Of a stretch of 64,000 nucleotides of DNA, positions 51,141 through 61,129 are shown piece after piece. Numbering within the stretch: position 1 is the stretch's first letter; each line of letters begins with the position of its first letter. The translations under genes were made by a program, and so were the position numbers. Location: NCBI GenBank assembly GCA_045646905.1, contig JAZRLP010000021.1, positions 1 to 64,000 on the forward strand. Direction: 5' to 3'. The notes beneath the pieces were generated by a model. That model did not search any database. It worked only from the letters and a program-made list of their open reading frames with translations, and was not told the DNA's origin. Source of the stretch: RGIG4079 sp045646905. Its GTDB lineage: Bacteria; Bacteroidota; Bacteroidia; Bacteroidales; Muribaculaceae.

Positions 51141-53867
51141 ATGAAACAAACCTACACAAAAGTACTCACATTTATTGCATGCCTGCTATGTGGCATGAGT
51201 GCAACCGCCGCCGATTTTGTTGTTGACGGCATCTCGTATCTCAAAAAGACTGATTCAACAGTATGGGTAAACAAAACTGATGGCAGCTATACCTATTCAG
51301 GAGATATTGTCATTCCATCAACGATTACTGTTAATGGCTCTACGTTTAGTGTAGTAGCAATTGCTTCTTATGCATTTCAAAATTGTACAGAAGTAACATC
51401 TTTATCTATTGAAGAAGGTATTCAGTCTATATATGATTTTTCATTCAGTGGTTGCACGGCTTTAGCATCTGTAAAACTTCCTGAATCTCTAACTCTTCTT
51501 GGTAATTGGTGTTTTACCGGTTGCTCTTCTTTGACTGAAATAACTATTCCTGAAAATTGCCTTAAACTATATAAATACACGTTTCAAAACTGTACAAACT
51601 TAAAGAAGTGTAAACTTCCATCAAAAATTACAACAATTCCAACTTATTTTTTCCAAAATTGCACATCACTTGAAAGCATTGAGCTTCCCGATGGTATAAC
51701 AGTTATTTCTAATGGATGCTTCGATGGTTGCTCATCTCTTGCGAGCTTTGATTTAACCGGCATAACATCAATTGGGTACGATGCATTTCGTGGAACCGGA
51801 TTTACTGAAATTACCATACCCGAAAACATCACTTCAATCGGAAGTGATGCTTTTTATAATTGCACAAACCTCACTACCGTAAATATTTTAGGCAAAGCAA
51901 ATATTGGCGAAGACGCTTTCAGCTTTAGTTCTTCAATCACCCCATCGTATATAACAACTCTTAATGCACCAAACGGACTTGGGACAATAGGCGACTATGC
52001 TTTCTATGGACAAAAACTAATGGTTGCCGACTTGACTTTATCGGGAGAAAGTGTAGGGAAATCATCATTCAATAGTTGCGCCGAGTTATCATCAGTAAAA
52101 ATCAATGTAACAGGAAATGTTGCAAGCAACGCTTTCTACAACTGCACAAAACTAGACACTATAGATGTAAAATGTGCACAAATTGAGGGTAATGCTTTCC
52201 AAAATTGTAGCGCAATTACATCTGCCACAATTGATTGTGACTCAATCCTCAATGTAAATGCATTTAACAAGCTTTCAAGCAAATGTGCTTATCTTAACAT
52301 CAACTGCCCCACTATTCCGGGAGGATTGTTTGTTACATCATCAACCTCGTATAATTACACTTTGAGTGAATTAATTCTTGGTGAAAAAGTGACAAATATT
52401 AACAACAACTTTTCTACTTGCAACAATTTATATGATATCAAGATTGCTTCCCCCACACCTCCTGCCAATGCTTCGTTTACTGCAAAACAGAGTCTCACTA
52501 CTACACGCATAATCCTAAACGGTGAATGGGTTGAAGCCTACAAACAAGCCGATGGCTGGAAAGATTTCTATTATATTGTGGCCGAATGGGACACTACAAA
52601 AGCCACTCTTATCGATGGCATCTACTATAACTTCACATCAGAAAACACTGCCGAAGTTGTAGCCGGTGAAAACGCTTATACCGGTGCAATCACAATCCCT
52701 GCCACCGTTGAATATGAGGGTAACACTTATAATGTTACATCCATTCGCAGCGAGGCATTCCGTAAATCAAAAATCACTTCGATTTCTCTCCCCGAAGGTA
52801 TTGAAAAAATTGGAGTAGGAGCATTCTATGCCTGTAATTCATTAAAAAGCATTGCCTTCCCAAACTCACTTACCACTCTTGATGCTTGTGCATTTGGCAC
52901 ATCTGCCATCGAAAAAATCACTTGGGGGACAGGCCTCACCGCTCTTAATGGTATGACATTCTGGAAAACCCGGATCCCAATGACCACTCTTGAGTTAACA
53001 ATCCCCGCATCAATCACTTCATTGGGTTATGGTGACTTCGGATATTGGTTTGGCTACAACGGTGGCTCACTCACAATGGAAAGTGCGACACCTCCCACTG
53101 TCGATGCCGGAGTCTTTGACTCACCATTATCATTTTTTGATGGCGAATATGCCGTTCTTAATGTTCCTGCCGGTTCTCTTGAAGCATATAAAAGCACTGA
53201 ACCTTGGAAATATTTTGGCACAATCAATGAAATGAAAGTAGCATCTGAAAACCTTTTTGAATACAAAGGCTTATGGTATGAAGTAATTGAAGGAGCTGAT
53301 AATGAAGTGCAACTTGTTGCCGATGCTTATAGCGGATACAGCGTTGTCGTTCCTGCCACAGCAAAAAATGGCGACAAAATCTACACTGTTACACGCATTG
53401 CCGAAAATGCTTTCGCCGGCACAAATGCTAATAACATAACAATACCTTCTACAATCAAAACAATTGGTGAAAACGCATTTAATGTCACCAACAGTACTAT
53501 GTTCTATTTATATTGCAATGCGACTGTTCCTCCCACATTGGAATCAACATCAACATTTGCATTTGATACTTGGTGGTATAAATATCTATTTGTACCGGCC
53601 GGAAGTGAAGAAGCCTATACCGCCGCTGACCAATGGAAAGAGTTTACTGTTAAAACCGACAATACAGGTGTTGAGTCGATTGAAGCTAACGGAAACAACA
53701 TTGTGGTTAACGGCAACGAAATAAACGTAGAGGGCGATGCCGATATTGCCGTTTACAGCATCAATGGTCAATTGATTTACGCCGGTGAAAACATCACCGT
53801 TGCAGTTCCTGCCGGTGTGTATATCGTCAAGGTCAACAACACCATCCACAAAGTAATCATTAAATGA
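51141..53867 (+). CDS. BspA-like leucine-rich-repeat surface protein with sorting tail
   Basis: A 908-aa exported protein: signal peptide about 1-23 (cleavage after ATAA), many LRR_5 (BspA/TpLRR) repeats of the form LPxxLTxIGxxAFxxCxxL between about 60 and 460, a second block from about 530 to 830, and a C-terminal T9SS type A-like tail (IAVYSINGQLIYAGENI ... GVYIVKVNNTIHKVIIK). Such proteins mediate adhesion to host matrix or other bacteria and sit on the cell surface. A repeated VDGISYL-type beta segment starts each block. First of three LRR genes in a row. Confidence 0.9.
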   Translation: MKQTYTKVLTFIACLLCGMSATAADFVVDGISYLKKTDSTVWVNKTDGSYTYSGDIVIPSTITVNGSTFSVVAIASYAFQNCTEVTSLSIEEGIQSIYDFSFSGCTALASVKLPESLTLLGNWCFTGCSSLTEITIPENCLKLYKYTFQNCTNLKKCKLPSKITTIPTYFFQNCTSLESIELPDGITVISNGCFDGCSSLASFDLTGITSIGYDAFRGTGFTEITIPENITSIGSDAFYNCTNLTTVNILGKANIGEDAFSFSSSITPSYITTLNAPNGLGTIGDYAFYGQKLMVADLTLSGESVGKSSFNSCAELSSVKINVTGNVASNAFYNCTKLDTIDVKCAQIEGNAFQNCSAITSATIDCDSILNVNAFNKLSSKCAYLNINCPTIPGGLFVTSSTSYNYTLSELILGEKVTNINNNFSTCNNLYDIKIASPTPPANASFTAKQSLTTTRIILNGEWVEAYKQADGWKDFYYIVAEWDTTKATLIDGIYYNFTSENTAEVVAGENAYTGAITIPATVEYEGNTYNVTSIRSEAFRKSKITSISLPEGIEKIGVGAFYACNSLKSIAFPNSLTTLDACAFGTSAIEKITWGTGLTALNGMTFWKTRIPMTTLELTIPASITSLGYGDFGYWFGYNGGSLTMESATPPTVDAGVFDSPLSFFDGEYAVLNVPAGSLEAYKSTEPWKYFGTINEMKVASENLFEYKGLWYEVIEGADNEVQLVADAYSGYSVVVPATAKNGDKIYTVTRIAENAFAGTNANNITIPSTIKTIGENAFNVTNSTMFYLYCNATVPPTLESTSTFAFDTWWYKYLFVPAGSEEAYTAADQWKEFTVKTDNTGVESIEANGNNIVVNGNEINVEGDADIAVYSINGQLIYAGENITVAVPAGVYIVKVNNTIHKVIIK

Positions 53868-53895
53868 CGATAAGGAAATTTATTTCATAATTAGT

Positions 53896-53942
53896 CATAG
53901 CCTGTTCCCTCATTAATCTGGGGTGAATAGGCTATGTTTTTT
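53896..53942 (+). terminator. Terminator between the first two LRR genes
   Basis: Stem CATAGCCT / AGGCTATG with inner TTC/GAA pairing, then TTTTTT. It shows that the ATG at 53934, lying inside it, is not a gene start. Confidence 0.85.
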
Positions 53943-53963
53943 CAATCTAAAATATTTGATAAT

Positions 53964-56363
53964 ATGAATAAAATTTATTCTTACTTAATCACTCTATTAA
54001 TATGCATAGCAGGCAACACACAAGCCAACGCTATCGCATACTTGGTTGATGGCATAGTGTATTCAACCACAGGCACAACCGGAGAAAATGAATTGGTGGT
54101 GTGGCCCGGAGGTGATAATGCCACCTATACAGGAGCCATAACAATTCCAGCCGGCATGAATCTCGGCGGAGTGGATTATCGTGTTGTGGGAATCTCCAAT
54201 TATGCGTTTCGCAACACCACAATCACCTCGATTGATATGCCCGAAGGGTTATTGACTATTGGTGACCAGGCATTTGCCAACTGCACATCGCTCACTTCAG
54301 TAAAGATACCTTCCACCGTAACCACTATTGGCACATACGGTTTCCTTAACTGTGGATTTACCACAATCACACTCCCGGCATCACTAACCACTATTGGCAA
54401 TGAAGCTTTCTTAAAAAACTTAAAACTAACCAATATCGTAATTCCCGACAATGTCACTACAATGGGTGAGCGCACTTTTGAGGGTTGTACAGCATTGAAA
54501 TCAATCACTGTGGGTAAAGGGGTTACGGCGTTGCCGAAAAAATTCGCATTTCAATGCACGGCATTGTCGCAAGTAACATTTAATGGAACTATTACCAATA
54601 TTGGAGAATGGGCATTTTCGGAGTGTGAAGCATTAACATCAATTTCTCTTCCCGAAGGGTTAACTTCGATAAGCAATTGTGCATTCTCTTTATCGGGAAT
54701 CACATCAATCACCCTCCCGGCATCATTGGAATTATTGGATCGTCAAGCGTTTTCCGGGTCCAAACTATCAACAGCCAAATTTTTAGGCTCAGATACAGAA
54801 ATAGAATATGGAGCATTTCAACAGACACCTATTGAGAGCGTAACACTACCACAAAATTTGCGTTCTCTACCCAATTTAGTTTTCTATAAATGCCCCTCGC
54901 TTGAAAGAATTACATTACCCTCAAGCATTGTATCGATAGGCGAAAGTGCATTTTCTTTCACTCCTCTTGAAAGCATCACATTGCCTCAAAATCTCACAAC
55001 AATTAGTGATGCTGCATTTAACTCATGTGACAGCCTCACTACTGTGACCAACGCAAGCACACGACTACGCAGTGTAGGGGAACATGCTTTTTATGGTTGC
55101 CGCAAACTCACAAGCATTGAATTACCCAATGCCATTACCATTGGCAACTCGGCATTTAATGCTTGTAGCAGTCTCACATCGATTAATCTACCGGCTGTGG
55201 AATCATTGGGAGCATCGGCTTTTGCCGGTTGCAAGCATCTCCGTCAAGCATCATTGTCAGAATCCCTTACTCGCATCAATAATTCAACATTTTATGGATG
55301 TGATAGTTTAAGAACCATTACCGATTGTGAAAATATTGACACTATTGACGCAAGTGCATTCGATATGTGCTATTATTTGGAGGCTGTCACGGCAATGAAA
55401 AAAGTAAAATTTGTAGGGAAAAGGGCATTTTGGTATTGCACCCACCTCAATTGGCAGTTACCCGAAGGGCTTACCACCATTGACAATTACGCATTTGATG
55501 GGTGTAAAGAGCTGGAAACAACATTACCTTCAACAATTGAATATATTGGCGATTATGCATTTAGAGGTTCCAAAATGCCATCATATCTTGTAATTCCTAA
55601 TGCTACTACACATTTAGGAAGTAATGCCTTTGATGGTTGTGGTGAGATTGATTCAATCAGTTTTGGCACAGGGTTGAAAGTTATTCCACCCTATGCATTC
55701 CAAAGCCTAACCGACTGTGTAGGTAAAATTCATCCAACCGGTGAGTGGTACGAATTTTCAGGAGCATTAAGAAAGGTAGAAATACCCGACAATATTGAGG
55801 AAATAGGAGAGGGTGCTTTTTTTCATTGTTGGGACGTGGACACAATTATCATAGGCGATGGGGTAACAACAATCGGAAAGAAAGCGTTTTATAACTGCTA
55901 TGCCAAATATCTTTCGATTGGCAAATCAGTAACTACTATTGAGGAATTGTCATTTAGTAGAAGTGCGGGTAATGACCGATATAGCAAAATTATTTGCAAG
56001 GCTGCTAATCCTCCTGTATTTATTGGGGACAACTTCCACACCTTGGACATTAACGCCGAACTGATTGTTCCTATAGGCAGTAAAGAAGCATACCTAAATG
56101 CACCTATATGGAAAGTGTTCACCAACATTACCGAGCAAAACTTCAGTGCCGGAGATATTGATGATATAGAAAATGAGACAATTAATATAAAAATCAATGG
56201 CAACAATGTAAAATTTACTCATCTAACACAAAACGACACGGTAACTATTTACAACCTTGCCGGCCAATTGATCTCTCAATCTACCTCCACATCAATCCAT
56301 CTTCCCACCGGTGTATATATAGTAAAAATCAATGACAAAGTGAGCAAGATCAATATTAAATAA
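53964..56363 (+). CDS. Second BspA-like LRR surface protein with sorting tail
   Basis: A 799-aa paralogue of the preceding gene: signal peptide MNKIYSYLITLLICIAGNTQ (cleavage near ANA), a short beta domain (AYLVDGIVYSTTG), about 25 LRR_5 repeats (for example ITLPASLTTIGNEAFL) and a T9SS-like tail (VTIYNLAGQLISQSTS ... GVYIVKINDKVSKINIK). The longer open frame starting at 53934 is rejected because that ATG lies within the terminator and would spoil the signal peptide. It is followed after 8 bp by a third LRR gene, so the two are co-transcribed. Confidence 0.9.
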   Translation: MNKIYSYLITLLICIAGNTQANAIAYLVDGIVYSTTGTTGENELVVWPGGDNATYTGAITIPAGMNLGGVDYRVVGISNYAFRNTTITSIDMPEGLLTIGDQAFANCTSLTSVKIPSTVTTIGTYGFLNCGFTTITLPASLTTIGNEAFLKNLKLTNIVIPDNVTTMGERTFEGCTALKSITVGKGVTALPKKFAFQCTALSQVTFNGTITNIGEWAFSECEALTSISLPEGLTSISNCAFSLSGITSITLPASLELLDRQAFSGSKLSTAKFLGSDTEIEYGAFQQTPIESVTLPQNLRSLPNLVFYKCPSLERITLPSSIVSIGESAFSFTPLESITLPQNLTTISDAAFNSCDSLTTVTNASTRLRSVGEHAFYGCRKLTSIELPNAITIGNSAFNACSSLTSINLPAVESLGASAFAGCKHLRQASLSESLTRINNSTFYGCDSLRTITDCENIDTIDASAFDMCYYLEAVTAMKKVKFVGKRAFWYCTHLNWQLPEGLTTIDNYAFDGCKELETTLPSTIEYIGDYAFRGSKMPSYLVIPNATTHLGSNAFDGCGEIDSISFGTGLKVIPPYAFQSLTDCVGKIHPTGEWYEFSGALRKVEIPDNIEEIGEGAFFHCWDVDTIIIGDGVTTIGKKAFYNCYAKYLSIGKSVTTIEELSFSRSAGNDRYSKIICKAANPPVFIGDNFHTLDINAELIVPIGSKEAYLNAPIWKVFTNITEQNFSAGDIDDIENETINIKINGNNVKFTHLTQNDTVTIYNLAGQLISQSTSTSIHLPTGVYIVKINDKVSKINIK

Positions 56364-56371
56364 GTTTATCG

Positions 56372-57985
56372 ATGAAAACATATAGATTTTTAACCCCATT
56401 GCTTATTGTAATCGCCGCATTTGCCACAGCATGTGGTGGTGACGACGGAGGAAAAGATGAACCAGAGCCTCCGGGTCCTCAAATAATTGAAGTGACAAGT
56501 ATCACTCTATCGCACACTTCATTAAACCTTGTTCCAGGGGCAACCCAACAATTATCGGCGACTATTGCCCCTGCAAATGCCACCAACAAAACCGTAAAAT
56601 GGGAATCAACCGATAAGTCGGTAGCAACCATAAGCTCATCGGGATTGGTAAAGGCTATTGCCGACGGCACGACTACAATCATAGCCACTGCCGGCAACAA
56701 ATCGGCGACTTGCGAAGTTAAAGTGGAATCGGTTCCGGTAGTTACAGTAACCGGAGAGACAGCCACCGTTGACCTTTCATTAGGTGCTTCAGTCGCTCAG
56801 TTGCAAGATGAAATAAACGAAGCCGACGAGCAAGGTGTAACCGAATATAAACTTGTGGGTGAAGCAAAGAATCTCGGTATCACATCGGCTAAAGGTGCAA
56901 AAAACGTGTTTGCCAACACCAATGCCAAAGTCATCGACATGAGCCAAGTAACAGGATGGCCCACTATCACAAAATCGGCACTTTACAACTCAAATCATAG
57001 TGCTGATGCCGCATATATGACCGAGGAACTACCAGGAATCCCTGCCGAATATTTCTACAAAAAGAACTCAACTATCAAAGAATTTATTCTGCCTACCGAA
57101 GTGCAAGCAATCGGAGAAAAAGCCTTTTGTGAAGTTTCTTCGCTTGAAAAACTTGATGCTCCGGGATTAAAGATTGTTGGTTCTCAAGGCTTACAAGCTA
57201 CCGGATTAAAAGAGATTAATCTCCCAAATGCCACAACTTTCGGGCGTGCATGGGCTTCTTATTGTCGCAATCTCACTAAAGTAACACTTTCAAGTGCATC
57301 TTATGTAGGAGTTAATGGATTGGCTGTGTGCCCTCAATTAAAATCGGTGAGCATACCAAATCTTAAAACTCTTGAAGGTTTTACATTTACAAATTGCTCA
57401 GCGTTGACCGATGTTAATCTCCCCAATGTGAAAACACTTAAAGAGGGTGAATTTAATGAATGTACGAGTTTAACAGCAATCAACCTACCATTGGCAGAAA
57501 CAATAGGTATCACATCGGGCAATTATGTAGGACCATTTTATAAATGCACAGCATTGACTAATGTGTCTCTACCCAAGGCTGTCACAATCGGACTTTTGGC
57601 ATTTGAAGGTTGTTCGGCATTGAAACAAATCTCTTTACCCAGTGCAACTACTATTCACAACAAAGCCTTTTACAATTGTACGGCTCTCACAAGCGTTTCT
57701 CTCCCCGAAGCTACAAACATAAAAGAAAGTGTCTTTGAGAAATGTAAAGCATTGAAAACTCTTTCACTTCCCAAGGCTATCGAAATAGGGGCAAACGCAT
57801 TGAGCAATACCTCTCGATTACAGTCGTTGATACTAACAGCTTCGGGCAATATCGAATTTGCCGACCAAGGTTATACATTTGATAGTTCAATGATTGACCT
57901 CACTCTCAACTCCAATAAACAGAGTGAAGTTAAATATGGCTACCAATGGAACGACTTGGATTGGTTGAGTATAAGCTTCCAATAA
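56372..57985 (+). CDS. Lipoprotein with Big_2 domain and LRR repeats
   Basis: A 537-aa lipoprotein: signal peptide with lipobox TAC (Cys21), a GGDDGG and Glu/Pro-rich tether, one bacterial Ig-like Big_2 domain (about 38-120, ITLSHTSLNLVPGATQQLSA, WESTDKSVATISSSGLV), a linker, and BspA-like LRR_5 repeats (about 225-510, for example NCTALTSVSLPEATNI). It lacks the T9SS-like tail of its two neighbours, so it is anchored by lipid instead. It is second in a two-gene operon with the 53964 gene. Confidence 0.9.
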   Translation: MKTYRFLTPLLIVIAAFATACGGDDGGKDEPEPPGPQIIEVTSITLSHTSLNLVPGATQQLSATIAPANATNKTVKWESTDKSVATISSSGLVKAIADGTTTIIATAGNKSATCEVKVESVPVVTVTGETATVDLSLGASVAQLQDEINEADEQGVTEYKLVGEAKNLGITSAKGAKNVFANTNAKVIDMSQVTGWPTITKSALYNSNHSADAAYMTEELPGIPAEYFYKKNSTIKEFILPTEVQAIGEKAFCEVSSLEKLDAPGLKIVGSQGLQATGLKEINLPNATTFGRAWASYCRNLTKVTLSSASYVGVNGLAVCPQLKSVSIPNLKTLEGFTFTNCSALTDVNLPNVKTLKEGEFNECTSLTAINLPLAETIGITSGNYVGPFYKCTALTNVSLPKAVTIGLLAFEGCSALKQISLPSATTIHNKAFYNCTALTSVSLPEATNIKESVFEKCKALKTLSLPKAIEIGANALSNTSRLQSLILTASGNIEFADQGYTFDSSMIDLTLNSNKQSEVKYGYQWNDLDWLSISFQ

Positions 57986-58005
57986 ACATAATTAAGACAA
58001 CATAA

Positions 58006-58043
58006 AATAGATGCGTTAATATACTTGACGCATCTATTTTTAT
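58006..58043 (+). terminator. Terminator of the LRR operon
   Basis: 11-bp perfect stem AATAGATGCGT / ACGCATCTATT with an 11-base loop, then TTT. Confidence 0.92.
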
Positions 58044-58073
58044 TAACTTTTTCATTGCACCAAATTAAAATTG

Positions 58074-58081
58074 TAACTTTG
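58074..58081 (+). promoter_or_regulatory. -7 element of the second acyltransferase gene
   Basis: TAACTTTG matches TAnnTTTG, 30 bp before the ATG at 58112. It sits inside the longest open frame and so rules out the upstream start at 58025. Confidence 0.6.
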
Positions 58082-58111
58082 CTCCTAATTACAATTTTTC
58101 ACTTTCAACAA

Positions 58112-59230
58112 ATGGAAAAAAGAAACAATGCCATAGATATAGCTCGAGGGTTTGCCATTATATTGATGGTAATAGGTCACTCCGAAATGCCGGGATTATT
58201 GAATAGGTCAATTTACCTTTTTCATATGCCATTATTTTTTATATCGGCAGGGTATTTCTTTAAATTGTCGGCTCTCGACAATCCTTGCGATTTTATAAAA
58301 AAGCGTTTCAAAAGTCTGTATATACCCTTTGTGAAATATAGTCTTTTCTTCTTGCTTATACATAACTTGATGTTTAAGTGGGGAATAATGAATGAGGTGT
58401 ATGGAAACTGGGAAAATGGCGTAACTCACCCCTATTCATGGCACCAATTTTGGCAACGCATGATTTATATCATAACCACAATGGAAGGTTATGATGAATT
58501 TCTTGCTGGAGCATTCTGGTTTTTTAGGGCTCTATTGGTTGCAAGTATAATGTTCTTGGTATTATATAAACTTCTCAATAAAGTAAAATTCCTACATAAT
58601 CGCACCACCGCTATTCCTATAATAATATGCTTAATGGCAATAGGGTTGGGCCTCGGACTGTCGTGTGAAAGACTTAAAATATCAATGCCTCAAGGTGGTT
58701 TTCGCGACACAATGGGAGTATTTTTCTTTGGATTAGGTGTATTGTATCGCAAATATGAATCAAAGATAGGTCACAACCTCGTGTGGGCATTAGTGGGTGC
58801 TGGTGTAGTTATAGGAGCATCGGCGTTAAAATGGTGTGGAATGAATGTGCGTCCCACCACATTTGACCCTCTCACACTCCCCATTACCGGATTTGCCGGA
58901 TGGATAATGACCTATAATATTTCGTATCATATCGCACGACTCAAAGCATCAAAATTCTCTCGATTCATAGCTTATTGTGGTAATAATAGTCTATACATAT
59001 TGGTGTGGCATATATGTGCCTATAAGATTGTTAGCCTCATAAAGATATTTTATTATGGGCTTGATATACGACAAATAGGCTGTCACATGGTGATACATCA
59101 TAATTCGGCCAACGACCTATTCTGGATATTATATTCAATAGTAGGAGTAGTGGTGCCCATAGGTGGTTATTACCTTTATTCTAAATATTTAGCACCACGA
59201 GTGCCAAAAATAAATTGGCTTGTCAAATAA
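58112..59230 (+). CDS. Membrane acyltransferase 3 family protein
   Basis: A 372-aa polytopic membrane protein of the acyltransferase-3 family. It begins MEKRNNAIDIARGFAIILMV with the conserved Arg, then IGHSEMP (the catalytic His) and LFHMPLFFISAGYFF; about ten helices follow. It is only distantly like the acyltransferase at 23831. Likely target: a surface glycan or lipid. Its last codons overlap the promoter of the LOG gene, so the two are adjacent but separately expressed. Confidence 0.87.
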   Translation: MEKRNNAIDIARGFAIILMVIGHSEMPGLLNRSIYLFHMPLFFISAGYFFKLSALDNPCDFIKKRFKSLYIPFVKYSLFFLLIHNLMFKWGIMNEVYGNWENGVTHPYSWHQFWQRMIYIITTMEGYDEFLAGAFWFFRALLVASIMFLVLYKLLNKVKFLHNRTTAIPIIICLMAIGLGLGLSCERLKISMPQGGFRDTMGVFFFGLGVLYRKYESKIGHNLVWALVGAGVVIGASALKWCGMNVRPTTFDPLTLPITGFAGWIMTYNISYHIARLKASKFSRFIAYCGNNSLYILVWHICAYKIVSLIKIFYYGLDIRQIGCHMVIHHNSANDLFWILYSIVGVVVPIGGYYLYSKYLAPRVPKINWLVK

Positions 59231-59245
59231 AATGTAGTAACTTTG
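59214..59245 (+). promoter_or_regulatory. Promoter of the LOG-family gene, giving a leaderless message
   Basis: ATTG (59214-59217), 20-bp spacer, TAACTTTG (59238-59245). The ATG is only 5 bp after the -7 element, so transcription should begin at or next to the start codon. Confidence 0.7.
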
Positions 59246-59250
59246 CAGTC

Positions 59251-59829
59251 ATGAAACAAGGTGAAGCCATATGCGTATATTGTGCCTCAAGCGCACTTAT
59301 TGACCAATCATATATCGATGCAGCCTATGAAATGGGAGCATTGATAGCCGATTCGGGCAACGCAATGGTGTGTGGTGCTGGTCGCACTGGTCTCATGGGT
59401 GCAGTGATTGATGGCACATTGAGCCGTGGAGGTAAAGCAATAGGTGTAATTCCACAATTTATGGTCGATAACGGATGGCATCATTCGCAATTGACACATA
59501 TGGAGATTACCCCCGATATGCACACTCGCAAAGAAACTATGGCTCAACTGTCTCATGCTGTGATAGCCATGCCCGGCGGATGTGGCACTCTTGAAGAATT
59601 GCTCGAGATAATCACTTGGCGTCAACTTGGGCTATATGATGGCAAAATAATTATACTCAACACAAATAATTATTTCGACCCCTTATTGGCAATGCTCAAT
59701 AAAGCCATTAATGATGGTTTTATGAAAAAAGACCATAGCGAAATATGGCAAGTAGCCAACACGCCATCGCAAGCTATTGAAATGGCTACCCAAGAAAATG
59801 TAACACTTTCTCTTTCTTCTAAATACTAA
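59251..59829 (+). CDS. LOG-family protein (nucleotide 5'-monophosphate phosphoribohydrolase-like)
   Basis: A 192-aa Rossmann-like enzyme of the LOG family, which releases the base from cytokinin-type or ordinary nucleoside monophosphates. The nucleotide-binding motif VIAMPGGCGTLEELLEIITW (PGGxGTxxE) and the Arg/Lys of MHTRKETM are conserved. The start is the ATG at 59251; twelve earlier codons lie within the promoter. The stop shares one base with the DUF4271 gene start, coupling the two. Confidence 0.9.
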   Translation: MKQGEAICVYCASSALIDQSYIDAAYEMGALIADSGNAMVCGAGRTGLMGAVIDGTLSRGGKAIGVIPQFMVDNGWHHSQLTHMEITPDMHTRKETMAQLSHAVIAMPGGCGTLEELLEIITWRQLGLYDGKIIILNTNNYFDPLLAMLNKAINDGFMKKDHSEIWQVANTPSQAIEMATQENVTLSLSSKY

Positions 59830-61112
59830 TGACTCAACTCAACGAAAATAACATAAATACCTCACAATCGACTGGCGAATCTTCTTCGGTAGCCGCTCCT
59901 CGTAGGTCGGATCCTAAAAAACGAGATCGCAAAAAAACTAACACCGAAAAATCGGTGCAACCAGCCGAAAAAAAAGAAGTTGAGCTACAACCTCAAGTTG
60001 AAAGCAAAAAAGCTGAAACTAAACAAAGCGACTCTTCTAAATCTAACAACAAAAAGAAAGAAGAAAAAACTAAAAAAGAAGAGAAAAAGAAAGAGGAAAA
60101 GAAAAAGGACGATAAAAAATCAAAAGAAGACAAAAAAGATAAAAAGAAGGAAGATAAAAAAGAGTCTTCTAAAGAAAAATCAAATAAAAAAGAGGAAAAG
60201 TCTAAATCGGACAAAAAAGAAAAAGAAAAAAAGGAAAAAACCGAGAAACAAGAATCGAAGGTAGAAAAAGAAACTACCGAAGAATCTTATGCTGTTGACA
60301 CATTACAACCAGCCAACGATTCTACTACAGTTATCGATTCATCTTCAATAGATAGCATCATAACCGTTGCCGATTCTTCTTCAATAAAAACTAAAACCGA
60401 TACCATCACTATTGCTCCATACCTATCGGGCAATGAACCTATGGCGCGCACCAATCACCCCGGACACGACTCGGGTATAATGATGTTGCTTGCCTTTACA
60501 TTTATTTTAGTATCATTTAGTTTCAAATATTATCGTCGCATGCTCTCAACCTATGGTCAAGACCTATGGAATGTGCGCAATCGTGCAAATGCATTTGACG
60601 AACATACATCTAATGAACATAGCGTAATAGGAATACTAATATTCCAACTATGTGTGTATGCTGGACTCCTTATAAGTGCTAAAATAAATAGCATTATACC
60701 CATTAATCCCGACAAAATCATGCTTACCACATGTTGTATGATGGGTACATATGGACTATATTATCTCTTCCAATTAGCAATATATTCAATGGTGGGGTAT
60801 GTATTTGCCGACAAAAATGGTGCAACACAATGGATAAAAGGATTTAATGCCTCACAAATATTTTTGGGCTTTACACTCATTCTCCCATCGGTGATTTCAA
60901 TCTTTTATCCTACCACCTCGGGGACAATGTTGACCATAGCCTCGATACTCTATGTTGTTGCTAGATTGACATTTATTTTCAAAGGTTTTAGAATTTTTTA
61001 CAAAAATCTTTACTCTTTATTCTATTTTATTTTGTACCTTTGCACCCTTGAAATTATACCCATAATTTTTGTGTACAAAATTGCACAAATATTTTTTGGA
61101 AATCTACAGTAA
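59829..61112 (+). CDS. DUF4271 membrane protein with long Lys/Glu-rich cytosolic tail
   Basis: A 427-aa protein. Residues 1-150 are low-complexity and highly charged (blocks of KKEEKKKEEKKK type), then a Ser/Asp/Thr stretch, followed by a DUF4271 membrane domain (about 215-425) with six or so helices, including KIMLTTCCMMGTYGLYYLFQ and LTFIFKGFRIFYKNLYSL. DUF4271 proteins are conserved in Bacteroidetes next to hemD-like genes, as here; the function is not known. The charged N-terminal extension is unusually long and repetitive, and probably expands by slippage of A-rich DNA. Confidence 0.87.
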   Translation: MTQLNENNINTSQSTGESSSVAAPRRSDPKKRDRKKTNTEKSVQPAEKKEVELQPQVESKKAETKQSDSSKSNNKKKEEKTKKEEKKKEEKKKDDKKSKEDKKDKKKEDKKESSKEKSNKKEEKSKSDKKEKEKKEKTEKQESKVEKETTEESYAVDTLQPANDSTTVIDSSSIDSIITVADSSSIKTKTDTITIAPYLSGNEPMARTNHPGHDSGIMMLLAFTFILVSFSFKYYRRMLSTYGQDLWNVRNRANAFDEHTSNEHSVIGILIFQLCVYAGLLISAKINSIIPINPDKIMLTTCCMMGTYGLYYLFQLAIYSMVGYVFADKNGATQWIKGFNASQIFLGFTLILPSVISIFYPTTSGTMLTIASILYVVARLTFIFKGFRIFYKNLYSLFYFILYLCTLEIIPIIFVYKIAQIFFGNLQ

Positions 61113-61129
61113 ACCAAATAGTTACAAGA

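Noticed and set aside
53934..53963. Upstream start for the second LRR gene
   Set aside because: The ATG lies inside the terminator of the previous gene and would add ten residues before the signal peptide.
59980..60264. 94-codon Lys-rich open frame
   Set aside because: It is the shifted frame of the Lys/Glu-rich part of the DUF4271 gene; its openness follows from A-rich codons.
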